Shown one piece after another: positions 62,958 through 64,000 of a stretch of DNA of 64,000 nt. The translations under genes were made by a program, and so were the position numbers. The first letter of the stretch is position 1, and every line of letters begins with the position of its first letter. A model generated the notes under the pieces. The model was not told the origin of the DNA and ran no database searches. It saw only the letters and a program-made list of their open reading frames with translations. This DNA comes from Bog-257 sp963805985 (lineage in GTDB: Bacteria > Acidobacteriota > Terriglobia > Terriglobales > Acidobacteriaceae): assembly GCA_963805985.1 (NCBI GenBank), contig CAWDWG010000008.1, positions 1 through 64,000 on the forward strand, given 5' to 3'.

Positions 62958-64000
62958 TGGAAGAGACGTCCGGCAACACGGAAATGCCTTCAGTAACGCC
63001 GGCGCCTGCCGGCGGCAAGCGTGCTCGCAGCACTGGTGGACGTTTTGGCGTATATGGCGGGCGCTACGTTCCCGAGACGCTGATGGCGGCGCTGCAGGAG
63101 CTGGACGCGGCCTATGCCGCGGCGCGCAAAGATAAATCGTTTCGCGATGAGTTCCATCGGCTGCTGACGGAATATGCAGGCCGGCCGACGCCGTTGTTCT
63201 TCGCGCAGCGACTGACGCAGCAACTGGGCGGCGCGAAGATCTACCTGAAGCGCGAAGACCTGTTGCACACCGGCGCGCACAAAATCAACAACTGCATTGG
63301 CCAGGCGCTGCTGGCGCGGCGGATGGGGAAGCATCGCATCATCGCCGAGACGGGCGCGGGCCAGCATGGAGTGGCGACCGCGACCGTGTGCGCATTGTTT
63401 GGCATGGAGTGCGTGGTCTACATGGGCACGGAAGACATGCGGCGGCAGGAGCTGAATGTCTTTCGCATGCGGTTGCTGGGAGCTGAGGTGCGTGGTGTGG
63501 AGTCGGGATCGCGCACGCTGAAAGACGCGATCAATGAGGCGATGCGCGATTGGGTGACTAACGTTCGCACGACGCATTACTTGTTGGGCAGCGTGCTCGG
63601 CGCGCATCCGTATCCCACGATGGTGCGTGACTTTCATCGCGTGATCGGGCAGGAAGCGCGCAAACAGATTCTGAAAGCCGAAGGGCGGCTGCCGTCGGCT
63701 CTGATTGCCTGCGTTGGCGGTGGGTCGAATGCGATTGGCCTGTTCTATGACTTCATCAAAGATCGCGATGTGAGGCTGATCGGTGTCGAGGCTGGTGGAC
63801 GCGGACATGCCCTGGGCGAACACGCGGCGCGCTTCGATGGCGGGGGTCCAGGAGTGCTGCAGGGGACGTATTCGTATGTCTTGCAGGATGCGGCGGGACA
63901 GATTGCTGCGACGCACTCAGTGTCGGCTGGGCTGGACTACCCGGCGATCGGGCCGGAGCATGCGCTATTGCACGATCAAGGCCGAGCCGAATACGTGTCG
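62957..64000 (+). CDS. trpB: tryptophan synthase beta chain, partial
   Basis: Condenses indole with serine to tryptophan using PLP. Seen: YGGRYVPETLMAALQELD, the PLP-Lys motif HTGAHKINNCIGQA, ETGAGQHGVATAT and the phosphate-binding GGGSNAIG. The frame from ATG 62957 is open to the right edge (348 codons), so about 50 residues are missing. A 22-residue N-terminal extension rich in Pro, Gly and Thr precedes the conserved start. It overlaps the stop of trpF. Confidence 0.98.
   Translation, partial: MEETSGNTEMPSVTPAPAGGKRARSTGGRFGVYGGRYVPETLMAALQELDAAYAAARKDKSFRDEFHRLLTEYAGRPTPLFFAQRLTQQLGGAKIYLKREDLLHTGAHKINNCIGQALLARRMGKHRIIAETGAGQHGVATATVCALFGMECVVYMGTEDMRRQELNVFRMRLLGAEVRGVESGSRTLKDAINEAMRDWVTNVRTTHYLLGSVLGAHPYPTMVRDFHRVIGQEARKQILKAEGRLPSALIACVGGGSNAIGLFYDFIKDRDVRLIGVEAGGRGHALGEHAARFDGGGPGVLQGTYSYVLQDAAGQIAATHSVSAGLDYPAIGPEHALLHDQGRAEYVS

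Overview
The window looks like chromosomal DNA from a soil-type Acidobacteriota, close to Terriglobia/Koribacter-like genomes. The evidence is the family mix: GloVer-repeat secreted proteins, a PknB-type kinase fused to a PD40 propeller, DUF4136 and CsgG-type secreted proteins, a CADD-type folate enzyme and many small secreted proteins of unknown function. This is inference from protein families; no rRNA is present.

Layout. (1) 0.3-7.1 kb: an accessory block with a divergent acyl carrier protein, a FemAB/GNAT-like transferase carrying an N-terminal HTH, a phosphonopyruvate decarboxylase, a DUF1611-like P-loop protein, a stand-alone amino-acid adenylation enzyme and a PEP-mutase-family enzyme. 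Together they suggest a cryptic phosphonate (or phosphonate-like) aminoacyl natural-product pathway. (2) 7.2-11.1 kb: gene wreckage (two halves of a GloVer gene in opposite orientation, an arylsulfatase tail) and an IS110-family element whose transposase start lies in a long hairpin. (3) 11.2-19.2 kb: multicopper oxidase with a barrel-like partner, a secreted CarboxypepD_reg protein, a Ser/Thr kinase and an Ntn-type hydrolase. (4) 19.6-34.2 kb: a stress or envelope island (zwf, YihY/BrkB, DUF3011-porin, YSC84, two beta-carbonic anhydrases, DUF4136, K+ channel, MscS). Seven copies of one 16-bp palindrome, consensus CTAGGGAWWTCCCTAG, lie in its intergenic regions, so this is probably one regulon. 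(5) 34.6-54 kb: housekeeping and mixed genes (SRAP, CPBP protease, tRNA-Asp, BASS transporter, tyrS, CADD, mnmG, S9 peptidase, two membrane glycosyltransferase-like proteins, rsmG, AhpD-like protein, GloVer protein, thioesterase). (6) 54.6-64 kb: CsgG-like protein, Ig-like lipoprotein, a TPR/DUF3857 protein and trpC-trpF-trpB, with trpB running off the right edge.

Five conserved genes (FemAB-like, MscS, CPBP, S9 peptidase, mnmG) are interrupted. In four of them a one- or two-base change restores a clean family match, so uncorrected consensus errors are a serious alternative to real decay. mnmG differs: it also contains seven-base tandem repeats and an in-frame stop. A second seven-base tandem repeat and a MITE-like inverted repeat lie just upstream of tyrS.
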